A stretch of DNA of 64,000 nt from Breoghania sp. (GCF_963674635.1 NZ_OY771475.1:3671501-3735500); one strand, 5' to 3'; counted from the stretch's first letter, positions 40,053 through 50,271 are shown. Numbers and translations are program-made. The notes: generated from the letters alone by a model not told the origin.

Positions 40053-40155
40053 TCTACCTGTCTCCATCATCTCAGTGACCGCGTTGCGAGATTGCCGCGG
40101 CTTAACGCAGTTATAGTTGTCGTCACGAAACTGCGACCATTGTCGGACAGGCAGT

Positions 40156-40184
40156 ATCTTAGAAGATCGAAATAACTGGTCCAA
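40156..40184 (-). promoter_or_regulatory. cspA: Candidate cspA promoter with a long 5' leader
   Basis: On the minus strand TTGGAC-N17-TAAGAT. The predicted start near 40148 gives a leader of about 97 nt before the ATG, a length seen in cold-shock mRNAs. Confidence 0.6.
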
Positions 40185-40401
40185 GCGACATAGGACCATA
40201 TCGCGGATAAATCAAGGCCAATGAGCGAAAGTCTGCGTCTGGCTTCGTAAAAATTCTCGTGAACAAATGCGTCTTTAAATCAGGCCGGCGAGAATATAAT
40301 CAGAAATACCAAATGGATGACTGTCAGCTTCCGCGACTAACGCGCCAATTGAAGGCGCGCCAGTCGATGGTGTCGTAAGGAAAAGGCATTCGGCCACAGG
40401 G
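40185..40401. other. Gap between the cspA promoter and mcd
   Basis: No gene. A short inverted repeat GCGCC / GGCGC near 40340-40360 has no T run, so I do not call it a terminator. Confidence 0.4.
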
Positions 40402-42087
40402 TCACTCGGCCGCCATCTCCAGCACGCGGCGCGCGATGACTTGCGCCTGAATTTCCGCAGCACCTTCGAAGATATTGAGGATGCGGGCATCGCACAGCAC
40501 GCGGCTGATCGGATATTCCTCCGCGAAGCCGTTACCACCATGGATCTGTACGGCATTGTCGGCTGCCGCCCATGCGACACGGGCGGCCAGAAGCTTGGCC
40601 ATGCCGGCTTCAAGATCGCAGCGGCGGCCCTGGTCCTTTTCCCGTGCGGAATGATAGGTGAGCTGGCGGGCTACGAGGATCTCACACGCCATCATGGCGA
40701 GTTTGTCGGCCACACGCGGGAATTTGATGATCGGGCGGGCGAACTGGATGCGCTCCTGGGCATAGCGCAGGCCTAGTTCCAGGGCGGATTGCGCAACGCC
40801 GATCGCGCGGGCCGCGGTCTGGATGCGCGCGCCTTCGAAGGTCTGCATGAGCTGCTTGAATCCCTGCCCTTCGACCTGGCCGAGGAGATTCTCCGCCTTC
40901 ACCTCGAAATTGTCGAAGGCGATTTCGTATTCCTTCATGCCGCGATAGCCGATCACCTCGATCTCGCCGCCGGTCATGCCTTGCGCCGGGAAGGGATTGT
41001 CATCGTCGCCGCGCGGCTTTTCGGCCAGGAACATGGAAAGACCGCGATAACCGGGCTCTTCCGGGTTGGTGCGGGCAAGCAGGGTCATCAGGTCCGCGCG
41101 CACCGGGTGTGTGATCCATGTCTTGTTGCCCGAGACCTTCCACACGTCCCCATCGCGCACGGCGCGGGTCTTGAGCGAGGCGAGGTCGGAGCCGGTATTG
41201 GGTTCGGTGAAGACGGCGGTGGGCAGAACCTCGCCGGAGGCGATGAGCGGCAGCCACTTTTCCTTTTGCTCATCCGTGCCGCCGCACAGAATCAGTTCCG
41301 CGGCGATTTCCGAGCGGGTGCCGAGCGAGCCGACGCCAATATAGGCGCGGGACAATTCCTCCGAGACCACGCACATGGATTCCTTGCCAAGTCCCAGTCC
41401 GCCATATTCTTCCGGAATGGTCAGGCCGAAGACGCCCAGCTCCGCCATGTCGGCGATCACCTCAAGCGGGATATAGGCATTGTCCTGGTGCCACTGGTGG
41501 GCGTGGGGCAGCACCTCTGCATCGCCGAAGCGGCGCATCTCGTTGCGAATCTGTTCGTAGGTTTCGTCCAGCCCGGCATCGCCCACGGTGGCCGCGCCTT
41601 GCTGTTGGACCATCAGCTCCACCAGATGCGCGCGCTCTGCCGCCGTGTTGCCGGTGGCGATCAGCGTCTCGATCTCGCTCGTGCGGGCTTGGGCGATGGT
41701 CGCGCCGTCGAGCCCGAGGTCGGACAGGCGCACGATCTCGCCCTGGCTCATGGGGATGCCGCCGAAGATCTGGGCCAGATATTCGGCAAAGGCCATGCGG
41801 GCCAGCTGATCCTCGATCTTGCCATAGCGCCCGGCTGCGCTCATGCGTTGCGCATAATCGGCGATCTGGCGCAGCGCCTGGGCATAGGTTGCCAGCCAGG
41901 CAAGTCCGTGGGTCGCGCGCTGCTCGTCATCCATGCGCGCGGCATCGATCCGCCCGTCGACCACGACACGAGCACGTATGCTGGCGGCCGCGGCCTTCAC
42001 CAGACTGTCGACGGCTTCAATGGCCGGCGCTGCAATGTCGATGAGGCCAGGCGTGGCGGTTGCCGGAGACGGCGCGGCGAGTGTCAT
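40402..42087 (-). CDS. mcd: (2S)-methylsuccinyl-CoA dehydrogenase
   Basis: An FAD enzyme that oxidizes (2S)-methylsuccinyl-CoA to mesaconyl-CoA in the ethylmalonyl-CoA pathway (acetyl-CoA assimilation without isocitrate lyase). The 561-aa length and the N-terminal all-helical extension of about 160 residues (VDGRIDAARMDDEQRATHGL, GGIPMSQGEIVR) before the acyl-CoA dehydrogenase core distinguish Mcd from ordinary 380-aa enzymes. Core motifs include VFTEPNTGSDLASLKT, WITH and YAQERIQFARPI, with HGGNGFAEEYPISR near the end. No ccr or ecm gene is visible nearby. Confidence 0.88.
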   Translation of the reverse strand: MTLAAPSPATATPGLIDIAAPAIEAVDSLVKAAAASIRARVVVDGRIDAARMDDEQRATHGLAWLATYAQALRQIADYAQRMSAAGRYGKIEDQLARMAFAEYLAQIFGGIPMSQGEIVRLSDLGLDGATIAQARTSEIETLIATGNTAAERAHLVELMVQQQGAATVGDAGLDETYEQIRNEMRRFGDAEVLPHAHQWHQDNAYIPLEVIADMAELGVFGLTIPEEYGGLGLGKESMCVVSEELSRAYIGVGSLGTRSEIAAELILCGGTDEQKEKWLPLIASGEVLPTAVFTEPNTGSDLASLKTRAVRDGDVWKVSGNKTWITHPVRADLMTLLARTNPEEPGYRGLSMFLAEKPRGDDDNPFPAQGMTGGEIEVIGYRGMKEYEIAFDNFEVKAENLLGQVEGQGFKQLMQTFEGARIQTAARAIGVAQSALELGLRYAQERIQFARPIIKFPRVADKLAMMACEILVARQLTYHSAREKDQGRRCDLEAGMAKLLAARVAWAAADNAVQIHGGNGFAEEYPISRVLCDARILNIFEGAAEIQAQVIARRVLEMAAE

Positions 42088-42541
42088 TTCGGATCCCCCA
42101 AGTTCGTCGCCCTGCCTTTTGCGATTTGTTTGTTGGCAGGGTCATTTACCGATACGTCATGTTGCGCTGCAAACAGGCATCTGTCGAGTCCTCCAAAGGG
42201 AGGGACTTGCTGCTTTTTGACAGTTTCTGTCGTTGCGTGACGAAGGATGCGCGCGGCACTCGTGCCGCGCTGCGGTATCTGCATGAATTGAAGGCATAGC
42301 GCTTCGCGCGGGGGTGTCCGTTCGCCCATGTCCTAGGCATTAATTCGGATGGAATGAATATGAGCATTCTAAAAAATTCTTTGTTTTTCGTCACTTCCTC
42401 GATCGAAACGTAGGGGAAGGATGTGATGATAAAATAATCATATGTATTCAATGGTTTGAGGACGCGTTGTTATCGCTTGGTAAACTTATCTGACCTAACG
42501 TTCACTGCAAATTGGGGGTGATCTGGGCTGGAGTTCAGGTG
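42088..42541. other. Divergent intergenic region, mcd and chemoreceptor genes
   Basis: About 450 bp without a supported gene. It contains a perfect inverted repeat GCGCGGCAC / GTGCCGCGC (42251-42270) without a T run, and AT-rich stretches (42350-42390 and 42420-42450) that probably hold promoters. Confidence 0.45.
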
Positions 42542-44620
42542 ATGAGTTTTTCGTTCAAACGCAAGTCTGGCGAGCAGGGACGCCATGGGCAGGGGGAGAG
42601 CGTGCAGACATCGCGAAAGCGACTGGCGCATGCAAGCGGACTTCTTTCCGGGCTGTCGCTCAAGGCGCGGGTGTTTTCTCTTGTCGTGATTGCCGTGGTT
42701 GGTCTGGTCGGTGTCGGCGGCACCTATTGGTGGAGCCAGATACTTGTGAAGGAGGCGACGGACAGGGAGGGCGCCTATGCCGATTTCGCCGGGCTGGTCA
42801 GCGAGATGAGTGCGGCGGCGCAGGGCCTGCGAAATGCGGAGAAGACCTATCTCTATCAGCCTTCCGAAGAAGCAATGTCGGCCATCCTGGCGCGCGAGGC
42901 GGACATGCGCGCAATCGCGGCGCGGATCGAGGCGAGCGATGTGGCGGCCCCCTACCGTTCGGAACTGGCAGGGGTGATGGAGACGCTTGACGATATCCAT
43001 GAGACGGCCGCTGTCCTGCATGCGGCCCAGACCCGGATCGGCTTCGACCTGGAGAGCGGGTTGCTCGGGGAATTGGGTGAAACGAGCTCAACCATTGAGA
43101 AGGCCGTGACGAAAGCGGCGCGCTTTGCCCGCAACGATCCCGCCCTCGCAAAGCTTCAGCTTGCGGTCATTCAGGTCTCGCGCGACGAGAAAGCCTTTGT
43201 TCTTCAGGGCAACGATGTTGCGGAAGGGCTGTTTGAGGTTTCCTACAGTCGGCTGGACCGCGCGCTCAACAGGGCAAAGCTCGACGCTGACGTGAAGCAA
43301 GACCTGGTCGCCGCGCTTGCGGGCTATCGCGCGGCTTTTGACGGCTTTGCGAAAGAAAAGGCGGAACTCATCCGGTCCCGGGAACTGATGGAAACGCTGT
43401 TCTCCCTGTTGCCACCGCGTCTTGAGGCGCTTCGGGCAGGCGCTGTGGCCGGACAGGCGGATGCGGGCGAAAGTCTGGACCGCGCGCGCACCTTCACCCT
43501 GTTGCTGGTTGCGGCCATCATCGGGGCGGCAATCGTGGTCTCCATGCTGTTGGGGCTGACCATCGCCGCCTCGATCACGGGCCAGCTTGTGGCCCTGCGC
43601 AAGGTGATGGAGCGCCTTGCCGAAGGCGACAACGCCGTCACGATCCCCGGAACCCGGGGCAAGGACGAGTTGTCGGCCATGGCGCGCACGTTGCTGGTTT
43701 TCCGAGACAGCGCGCTTGAACGCGAAAAGCTGCAGGCCGCACAGGCGGAGGATGCGGAGGCCCGCAATCAGCGCGCAGGCCGCATCGCGGATCTTGTCGG
43801 CGCGTTCGAGACGACGGTCGCACAAGTGCTCGCCAAATTGACCAGCACCTCGCAAGATCTTCGCGGTGCCGCCCAGGCGGTGGAGGAGGCGTCCGACAAT
43901 GTGACGGGCGAAGCGCGGCGCGCCGGTCAGTCCGTCAGCATCGCGTCTGAAAATGTCGGAGAAGCCGCCGCCGCCACCCAGCAGATGGCATCCTCCATCA
44001 GCGAGATCGCCGATCAGGCGGGCCGATCGCGCGAAATCGCCCATCGCGCGCTGACAGGGGCGGAGCAAACCTCAGCCACCATGGAGAGCCTCGCTGAGGC
44101 GGCAGAGCGGATCGGCAAGGTGATGCATCTCATTCGCGATATTGCCGATCAGACGAACCTTCTGGCCCTCAACGCCACCATCGAGGCCGCGCGGGCGGGG
44201 GAAGCGGGACGGGGCTTCGCGGTCGTGGCGGCAGAGGTGAAGGAACTGGCCACCCAGACCTCCCGCGCGACGGAAGAAATCGCGGCGCAGGTGGAATCGA
44301 TCCAGTCGACATCCACCGTGGCGACCGCATCGATTGCCGATATCCGCCAGATCATCGATGACATGAACGCCATCGCGAATTCGGTGGCCGCCGCGGTTGA
44401 ACAGCAGAGCCAGTCGGTGGATGCGATCTCGCACAATATCAGCGGCGCCTCCTCGCGCTCCCAGGAAGGCGCGGAAGCCATGGGCGGGGTCGGAGAAGCC
44501 AGCGAGCATGCGCGGCGGACCGGCCGCGGGGTCGAGGATCTCTCGCAGCATCTGGCCGAACAGGTGGAGACCATCCGGCGCGAGGTCGATGTCTTCCTGG
44601 ATGGTGTGCGGGCGGCCTAA
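42542..44620 (+). CDS. Methyl-accepting chemotaxis protein with an HBM-like sensor
   Basis: A 692-aa chemoreceptor: TM1 about residues 44-64 (VFSLVVIAVVGLVGVGGTYWW), a long helical periplasmic sensor (HBM type: ...LHAAQTRIGFDLESGLLGEL), TM2 about 320-340, HAMP, and a signalling domain with DQTNLLALNATIEAARAGEA at about 535-555, the hairpin tip that contacts CheA/CheW. The ATG at 42542 is chosen over a GTG at 42512. No che genes in the window, so the signalling partners are elsewhere. Ligand unknown. Confidence 0.9.
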   Translation: MSFSFKRKSGEQGRHGQGESVQTSRKRLAHASGLLSGLSLKARVFSLVVIAVVGLVGVGGTYWWSQILVKEATDREGAYADFAGLVSEMSAAAQGLRNAEKTYLYQPSEEAMSAILAREADMRAIAARIEASDVAAPYRSELAGVMETLDDIHETAAVLHAAQTRIGFDLESGLLGELGETSSTIEKAVTKAARFARNDPALAKLQLAVIQVSRDEKAFVLQGNDVAEGLFEVSYSRLDRALNRAKLDADVKQDLVAALAGYRAAFDGFAKEKAELIRSRELMETLFSLLPPRLEALRAGAVAGQADAGESLDRARTFTLLLVAAIIGAAIVVSMLLGLTIAASITGQLVALRKVMERLAEGDNAVTIPGTRGKDELSAMARTLLVFRDSALEREKLQAAQAEDAEARNQRAGRIADLVGAFETTVAQVLAKLTSTSQDLRGAAQAVEEASDNVTGEARRAGQSVSIASENVGEAAAATQQMASSISEIADQAGRSREIAHRALTGAEQTSATMESLAEAAERIGKVMHLIRDIADQTNLLALNATIEAARAGEAGRGFAVVAAEVKELATQTSRATEEIAAQVESIQSTSTVATASIADIRQIIDDMNAIANSVAAAVEQQSQSVDAISHNISGASSRSQEGAEAMGGVGEASEHARRTGRGVEDLSQHLAEQVETIRREVDVFLDGVRAA

Positions 44621-44654
44621 CCGCCCGTGCGCGGTCTTTGAGCCCGCCCGCGTT

Positions 44655-45560
44655 TCAGCTTGCGGGCGCCTCGGCCGTTTTGGCGATCGCCCGGCGGGGC
44701 CTGGAGACCAGCGCGACAGCGCCGATTGCGATCACCATGCCGACGATCTGTATCAGCGCGAGTTCCTCGCCGAAGAGGAAATAGCCCTCAACCGCGGTGG
44801 CCGCAGGCACCAGATAGAAGAGCCCGGCGACGCGTGAGACCTCGCCCTTGCGGATAAGCAACATCAGCAGGGAGATCGCGCCGAGCGACAGGACCAGAAC
44901 CAGCCAGCCGAGCGCGAAGATGAATTCGCCCGTCCACTGCACAGTGCCGGTTTCGGTGAAGAAGGCCGCCAGCGCGGTGAGGGCACCTGCGCCCGCATAT
45001 TGATAGAAGACGCCGCCGCGCATCTCCATCTGCTGGGCGTAGCGCTTCTGGTAGATGGTGCCGAAGGAAATGCCGAGCACGGCAATCAGGCACGTGCCCA
45101 CGGTTTGCGGAGTGATGCCTCCTCCGGCAAGGCCTGCCTTGGGACCCAGAACGAGTGAAATGCCGACAAGTCCGACTGCCATGCCGATCCAATAGCGAAG
45201 ATCGATCCGCTCGCCGAGCGCAACGCCGGCAAACAGCGCGGTGATCAGCGGCTGGAGGCCGACAATCAGGGCGGCAACGCCTGCGGGCATGCCCCGGCTG
45301 ATCGACCAGAAGACGCCCCCCAGATAAAGCCCGTGGATGAGCATGCCGACCACCATGGCATGACCGCGTTCGCGCATGGTCAGGCCGCGGGGCGGACGGA
45401 TGATGATCATGGAGAGCCCGAGCAGCGCCAGGACCGCGACATAGCGCAGGACCAGAAATGTCAGCGGCTCCGCATAGGGGGTTCCCATCTTGGAGCCAAT
45501 GAAGCCGGTCGACCACAACAGCACGAAGATCGCCGGAACGGCTTTCAGGAAGATGGACAT
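44655..45560 (-). CDS. DMT superfamily (EamA) transporter
   Basis: A 301-aa inner-membrane protein with ten hydrophobic segments in two EamA repeats. It starts MSIFLKAVPAIFVLLWSTGFIGSKMG, and the second half includes GISFGTIYQKRYAQQ. The ATG at 45560 is the conserved start; upstream in-frame codons are not hydrophobic. It lies between two related chemoreceptor genes; substrate unknown. Confidence 0.9.
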   Translation of the reverse strand: MSIFLKAVPAIFVLLWSTGFIGSKMGTPYAEPLTFLVLRYVAVLALLGLSMIIIRPPRGLTMRERGHAMVVGMLIHGLYLGGVFWSISRGMPAGVAALIVGLQPLITALFAGVALGERIDLRYWIGMAVGLVGISLVLGPKAGLAGGGITPQTVGTCLIAVLGISFGTIYQKRYAQQMEMRGGVFYQYAGAGALTALAAFFTETGTVQWTGEFIFALGWLVLVLSLGAISLLMLLIRKGEVSRVAGLFYLVPAATAVEGYFLFGEELALIQIVGMVIAIGAVALVSRPRRAIAKTAEAPAS

Positions 45561-45839
45561 GGAGACATCCGGTTGGAGGGCGCTTTTCGCGACCAATTGG
45601 CGAAAGGCCCCCGTACGGGAAAGCCTGATCTGAGCGGCGGCTACCATAGCGGAAGCGGTGCCCGCCGCAAGCCGGAGCATTTGCCCGATGGCTCCCGTAT
45701 CTGCGCGAAGGGGGCTCTTCACCTGACCAAGGGGAGGAGGCAAACGAAATATCAAGCATAATCAGATAAAAAGGAGATATGGACGGTCTGTTCTGACGCA
45801 CGGTGCGCCAGGGCTCGATCCGTCCGCATCGGCAGGTTC

Positions 45840-47831
45840 ATGACTGAGGGCAAGGATGGAAACCCGGGCGAGGGGGGCAGAGGCGTGCGACGGCGCGGCC
45901 TTCGCATCGCCGTGTTGTGTCTCGGCCTGTGTGCGGTCGCAGCCTCTTTCTGGATGGTGCATTCCTGGGAGACACGGCGCGCCAATGCACACCAGAGCGC
46001 GGGGGCGGCCTATCTGGCGCTTGCCGATGCGGTCATGGCCGCGCGCGACTATCGCCGGGCCGTCGAAGGATATCTTCTTGCGCCGACGCGTGAGCCGCTG
46101 GCCCCGGTGGGGGAGGCGGAGAGCGGGTTGCAAAGGCGGCTCAACAACCTGGCAGGACACGGCGCGACCGCTCCCGACATGGTTTCTGCGGTCCTTTCCG
46201 AACTCGATCGGGTGCGCAATCGTCTCCGGAGCCTTGAGGCGATCCAGACGCGCATCGGCGCTGATCTGAGCAGCGGCCTGCTTGGCGACATGAGGCGTGC
46301 AGGCGATGCTGTTGCGACCGCGCTTGAGGCGCTGGCATCACAGCGAAAGCCCCCTTCCGGGCTCAGCACGTTGCGCGAGGCGTTTCACAAGGCGCGGAAG
46401 ATCGAGACCGTCTTTTTGGTTCGTGAGGGGCGGGGGGACCCGCAAAACGAGGCCGGCGAACTGGATGCGCTCGTCGGCCTGGTTCGCGCTGCGCGTTTTC
46501 CCGCGCGCACGGAAGCGCGGCTTTCGAAGCTCGTCTCCGACTATCGCGATGCTTTTGCGGGGTATGTGGAGGCGGTTCTTGCGCGCGGGGCCAGCGAGCG
46601 GGAGCTTCGCGCCGGGCTTGATACCCTGATCGAGCGGCTGACATCGGCTCTTGCCGCAAGGCCTGCGGAGCCGGAGGACGATTTGCCGGGGCTGAGCGGC
46701 ACTCTCGCCGCCCGCGTCCAACTCGCGATGCCACTTGGCTTGCTGGCCGCCGGACTTGCTCTGGTTGTCATCGGCGCAGGCGGGTTCGCCCGCACCCACG
46801 CAGAGGCCGCGACGGCAAAGGCACCGGACGTGGAGGGGGCGCCGGGCGCGGTGGTCGATGGGCAGGAGGCGGCGGGCGACGGTTCGCCCTCCCCGACCGA
46901 AACTATCCAGGATGCCCGTGAGGCTGCGGTGCGGGCGGAGGCCCTGGCGGAGGTTCGAAAGGCGGGGGAGGCCTGGAAGGCGCGCAATACCCGCATCGGC
47001 GACATGGCGCAGCATCTTGAGGAAACGGTTTCCATTGCCATTGCCAGCCTGAAGACGGCAGCCGGCGCGATGAACGAGGCGGTTGGGGCGGTCGCTGTCA
47101 CCGCGCGCAATGTTTTGGGGGCAGCGGACCGATCCGGCGCCAATCACCGCGCGGTGCTCGACGCGCTGGCTGCGGCGCAGGCGCAGCGTGAGGCCCTGTC
47201 CAGCTCGCTGGAGGCGATGACCGAGCTTGCGCGCAGTTCCCATGAAGCTGCGGAGGATGCGCGCAGCCGGTCTGGCGGCGGTGACGCGGTCATGGACCGG
47301 CTCTCCACCTCCACCGGGCGTATCGAAGGCATGCTGGAGGCGATTCGCGCTGTTGCCGAGCGGACCAATCTGCTTGCGCTCAACGCAACGATCGAGGCGG
47401 CGCGGGCAGGCGCTGCGGGCAAGGGCTTTGCGGTGGTGGCGCAGGAGGTCAAGCAGCTCGCCGCCCAGACCGCGACGGCGACGCAGGACATCGAGGCCGA
47501 GGTTCAGGCCATCCGCTCCGCAAGCGACGATGCAATCGAGGTTTTCCGGGCGGCCTCCGGGGTTGTCGATAGCGTCGATGAGGTTGCTGGCGGTGTGCGT
47601 CGGACAGTCAGCGCACAGCGTACGGAAATCGCGGCGCTTTCCCTTCGTCTGGAGGAGGCCGCCGCCCTTGGCGAGGATGGCGACAAGGCGGTCGCGGCAA
47701 TTTCCAAGGCGCGAGGGCAGGCGGAGGAAACAGGAGCCGCGGTTGACCGGCTCGCTCAGATCATGCTGGAGGAAGCCGCGCGCGTCGATGACGAGATGAA
47801 GAGCTTTCTGACCACCCTCCGTGCACTTTAA
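45840..47831 (+). CDS. Divergent methyl-accepting chemotaxis protein lacking an evident HAMP domain
   Basis: A 663-aa protein with TM1 (about 22-42), a periplasmic helical domain related to that of the receptor at 42542-44620 (LEAIQTRIGADLSSGLLGDM against LHAAQTRIGFDLESGLLGEL), TM2 (about 297-316), then an Ala/Gly/Pro-rich linker (about 320-375) where HAMP should be, and a signalling domain with ERTNLLALNATIEAARAGAA at about 505-525. The hairpin tip is kept, so it may signal, but how the TM2 signal passes on is unclear. Confidence 0.85.
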   Translation: MTEGKDGNPGEGGRGVRRRGLRIAVLCLGLCAVAASFWMVHSWETRRANAHQSAGAAYLALADAVMAARDYRRAVEGYLLAPTREPLAPVGEAESGLQRRLNNLAGHGATAPDMVSAVLSELDRVRNRLRSLEAIQTRIGADLSSGLLGDMRRAGDAVATALEALASQRKPPSGLSTLREAFHKARKIETVFLVREGRGDPQNEAGELDALVGLVRAARFPARTEARLSKLVSDYRDAFAGYVEAVLARGASERELRAGLDTLIERLTSALAARPAEPEDDLPGLSGTLAARVQLAMPLGLLAAGLALVVIGAGGFARTHAEAATAKAPDVEGAPGAVVDGQEAAGDGSPSPTETIQDAREAAVRAEALAEVRKAGEAWKARNTRIGDMAQHLEETVSIAIASLKTAAGAMNEAVGAVAVTARNVLGAADRSGANHRAVLDALAAAQAQREALSSSLEAMTELARSSHEAAEDARSRSGGGDAVMDRLSTSTGRIEGMLEAIRAVAERTNLLALNATIEAARAGAAGKGFAVVAQEVKQLAAQTATATQDIEAEVQAIRSASDDAIEVFRAASGVVDSVDEVAGGVRRTVSAQRTEIAALSLRLEEAAALGEDGDKAVAAISKARGQAEETGAAVDRLAQIMLEEAARVDDEMKSFLTTLRAL

Positions 47832-47955
47832 GTCTCTGACATATCGCACATATTCTCATCTTTCCCCTTTCAGCCCCCGCGACGGGATGGCAAGGCCGGG
47901 GAAAGTGCGTATTGTGCCCTGCGTATTTTGAGGAACCGGCATTGGCGGAGCAGCG

Positions 47956-49140
47956 ATGAGCGAGACATGCGTGATCATTGGCGCGGGTCAGGCGGGCGCG
48001 CAGGCGGCCCACAGTCTGCGTCAGGGAGGGTATGAAGGCGGGATCGTCATGCTGGGCGATGAGGCCCATCCCCCCTATCAAAGGCCGCCGCTGTCCAAGA
48101 AATATCTCTCCGGCGAATTCGAGGCCGAACGGCTGTGGTTGCGCCCGGAGGAATTCTACGACACGCACAAGATTGATCTGCGCGTGTCCACCCCGGTTGG
48201 CGAAATCGACCGTGCGGCGCGTGAGGTGGTTTGCGCCAATGGTGAGCGCATCGCCTATGACACGCTTCTTATTACGACCGGTACGAGGCCGCGCAATCTG
48301 CCTTTGCCGGGCTTCGACCTGCCGGGTGTGCTGCCGCTCAGGACGCTTGCCGATGTGGATCGTCTGCGCGAGGTGCTGGAAAGGCCCTGCCGGATCGCGA
48401 TTGTCGGCGGCGGCTATATCGGGCTTGAGGTTGCCGCCGTCGCGCGGGAGCTTGGTCACGAGGTGACGGTTCTGGAAAGCCAGGAGCGGGTTCTGAACCG
48501 CGTCGTCGCGCCCGCGCTTTCCCTCTTTTTCCAGAAGCTTCATGCCGACCATGGGGTCGATATCCGCTTCGGTGTCACGGTCGAGGCCGTGGAAGGCGAG
48601 GACAAGGCGCAGGCCGTTCGGCTTGGCTCCGGCGCGCGCATCGAATGCGATCTGGTTCTGGTCGCGGTCGGTGCGGTGCCGAATGTGGAGCTTGCGCAGG
48701 CGGCCGGACTAGAGGTCGATAACGGCATCTGCGTCGATGCAAGCTGCCGCACGTCCGATCGCGCAATTTATGCGGCGGGCGACTGCACGTCCTTTCCGGC
48801 GGCCCGCTATGGGCGGACGATCCGGCTTGAAAGCGTGCAGAACGCGATCGATCAGGCGAAGGCGGCGGCAAGCGCCATTTTGGGAAATGAGGTCGTCTAT
48901 GACCCCGTGCCCTGGTTCTGGTCGGACCAGTATGATGTCAAGCTTCAGATCGCCGGTCTGTCCCAGTTCCACGATGAGACAAAGCTCGTCGGCGATCCGG
49001 ACAGCGGCTCCTTCTACATCGCCTACCTGCGCGACGGGCGGCTGTTGTCGGTCGATTCCGTCAGCCACCCGCGTTCGCACATGATGGCGCGGCGCTCCTT
49101 GGGCGAGGTGTGGCGCGATGATCTCCTGCCACCCGCCTGA
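47956..49140 (+). CDS. FAD-dependent ferredoxin/rubredoxin reductase
   Basis: A 394-aa NAD(P)H:ferredoxin oxidoreductase resembling putidaredoxin reductase: FAD-binding GAGQAGAQAAHSLRQGG at residue 9, the RPPLSKKYL motif, the NAD-binding GGGYIGLEVAAVARELGH at about 155, and AAGDCTSFPA with the C-terminal reductase domain (YDPVPWFWSDQYDVKLQIAG). It would feed electrons to a ferredoxin-dependent oxygenase, none of which is visible here. Confidence 0.92.
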   Translation: MSETCVIIGAGQAGAQAAHSLRQGGYEGGIVMLGDEAHPPYQRPPLSKKYLSGEFEAERLWLRPEEFYDTHKIDLRVSTPVGEIDRAAREVVCANGERIAYDTLLITTGTRPRNLPLPGFDLPGVLPLRTLADVDRLREVLERPCRIAIVGGGYIGLEVAAVARELGHEVTVLESQERVLNRVVAPALSLFFQKLHADHGVDIRFGVTVEAVEGEDKAQAVRLGSGARIECDLVLVAVGAVPNVELAQAAGLEVDNGICVDASCRTSDRAIYAAGDCTSFPAARYGRTIRLESVQNAIDQAKAAASAILGNEVVYDPVPWFWSDQYDVKLQIAGLSQFHDETKLVGDPDSGSFYIAYLRDGRLLSVDSVSHPRSHMMARRSLGEVWRDDLLPPA

Positions 49141-49165
49141 GCGCGCACGCTGTCGCGAAAGCCGT

Positions 49166-49951
49166 CTAGAGTGTGCCTGCGCGCACGTTTTCCATGACAA
49201 GGCTTGAGACTTCGCGCGGGATTTCATGCTGCAGCATGTGGCCGACGCGCTCAAAGACGTGGGTGGCGATCGGGCCGGGCAGGTTATGCGCCTGTCGGGT
49301 GGGCAGAACGCGATCCTGCGTCCCCCAGACGACCTTTACCGGGCAGGGAAGTTCCGCCAGCTTGTCGCGCGGCAGCATCTTCTGGCGTTCCCCGTCAATG
49401 ATGGAGGCCACCATGGTCTCAAGCGCCTCGATCGCACCGGGTGTGGCGCGGGTTTCGGCGATATGGGCGGCAAGCTTCGGCGGAATGGCGCTCTCCCAGC
49501 CGAAGAACTGCTCCAGCAGGATCTGGATCTGGTCTTCGTCGCGCGCGGACGCATAGCGGCGCAGCAGCCGGTGGTTGATTTCCTCGCCAAAGCCGCCGGG
49601 CGCCAGAAGCGTCAGGCTGGCGACGCGTTCCGGCGAGCGCATGGCGATCATGGCGGAAACCGCACCACCCATGGAATGGCCGACAAGATGGAGTTTCTCC
49701 AGGCCGAGCCCGTCCAGCGTGGCCGCAACGGCCTGCGAGGTCTTGCCCGCGTGGCCGATCACCGGCCAGTCGATGGCCTTGCCGTGACCGGGCAGGTCGA
49801 AGGCGAAGGAATGCACACGCCGGGCGAGAGCGGTCTGGATGTTGGTCCAGCCCATGGCGTCTCCGCCGAAGCCGTGGATGAAGACGACGGGGATGCCCTC
49901 CACATCGGCTCCAAATTCCTGAATGGGCAGCAGGCGGGGTGCGTCGGTCAT
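49166..49951 (-). CDS. Alpha/beta hydrolase
   Basis: A 261-aa hydrolase. Nucleophile Ser93 in VGHSMGG, oxyanion loop HGFGGDAMGW, then an acid in WGTQDRVLP and the His in ERVGHMLQHE. Sequence resembles the alpha/beta-hydrolase module found in acetoin-cleaving E2 components and in esterases. Substrate unknown. It converges on the ferredoxin reductase gene. Confidence 0.88.
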   Translation of the reverse strand: MTDAPRLLPIQEFGADVEGIPVVFIHGFGGDAMGWTNIQTALARRVHSFAFDLPGHGKAIDWPVIGHAGKTSQAVAATLDGLGLEKLHLVGHSMGGAVSAMIAMRSPERVASLTLLAPGGFGEEINHRLLRRYASARDEDQIQILLEQFFGWESAIPPKLAAHIAETRATPGAIEALETMVASIIDGERQKMLPRDKLAELPCPVKVVWGTQDRVLPTRQAHNLPGPIATHVFERVGHMLQHEIPREVSSLVMENVRAGTL

Positions 49952-50271
49952 GGCGGTTTCCTCTCAGGCGGGCCGTGTCGGCTGTTTTATGGGTATGTTT
50001 GACAGTGATATTCAGGCTGTTGTCGGTTCGCATAAGAGCCTGAAACGGGCGGGCGGGCAATGCAGGGCAAGGTTCGGCTTGGGTGAAAAATGCCGTGCGC
50101 TGTGTGCTAGCGAACACATACAAACCGGGCTTCGCAATCTAAACTATCGGCCAAGCGAATCGGACTGGCGGGGCTACGCGGGTCCGAGCATGTTTTGTGC
50201 CTTGTGGCGGCATTGTTTCAGGCCGCAGACGCACCGCCCCTTGCCAGGTTTCGACGATCGGAGATGCTGAT
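49952..50271. other. Gap between the alpha/beta hydrolase and L,D-transpeptidase genes
   Basis: About 320 bp between divergent genes. No gene or clear signal; GGAG precedes the ATG at 50272. Confidence 0.4.
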
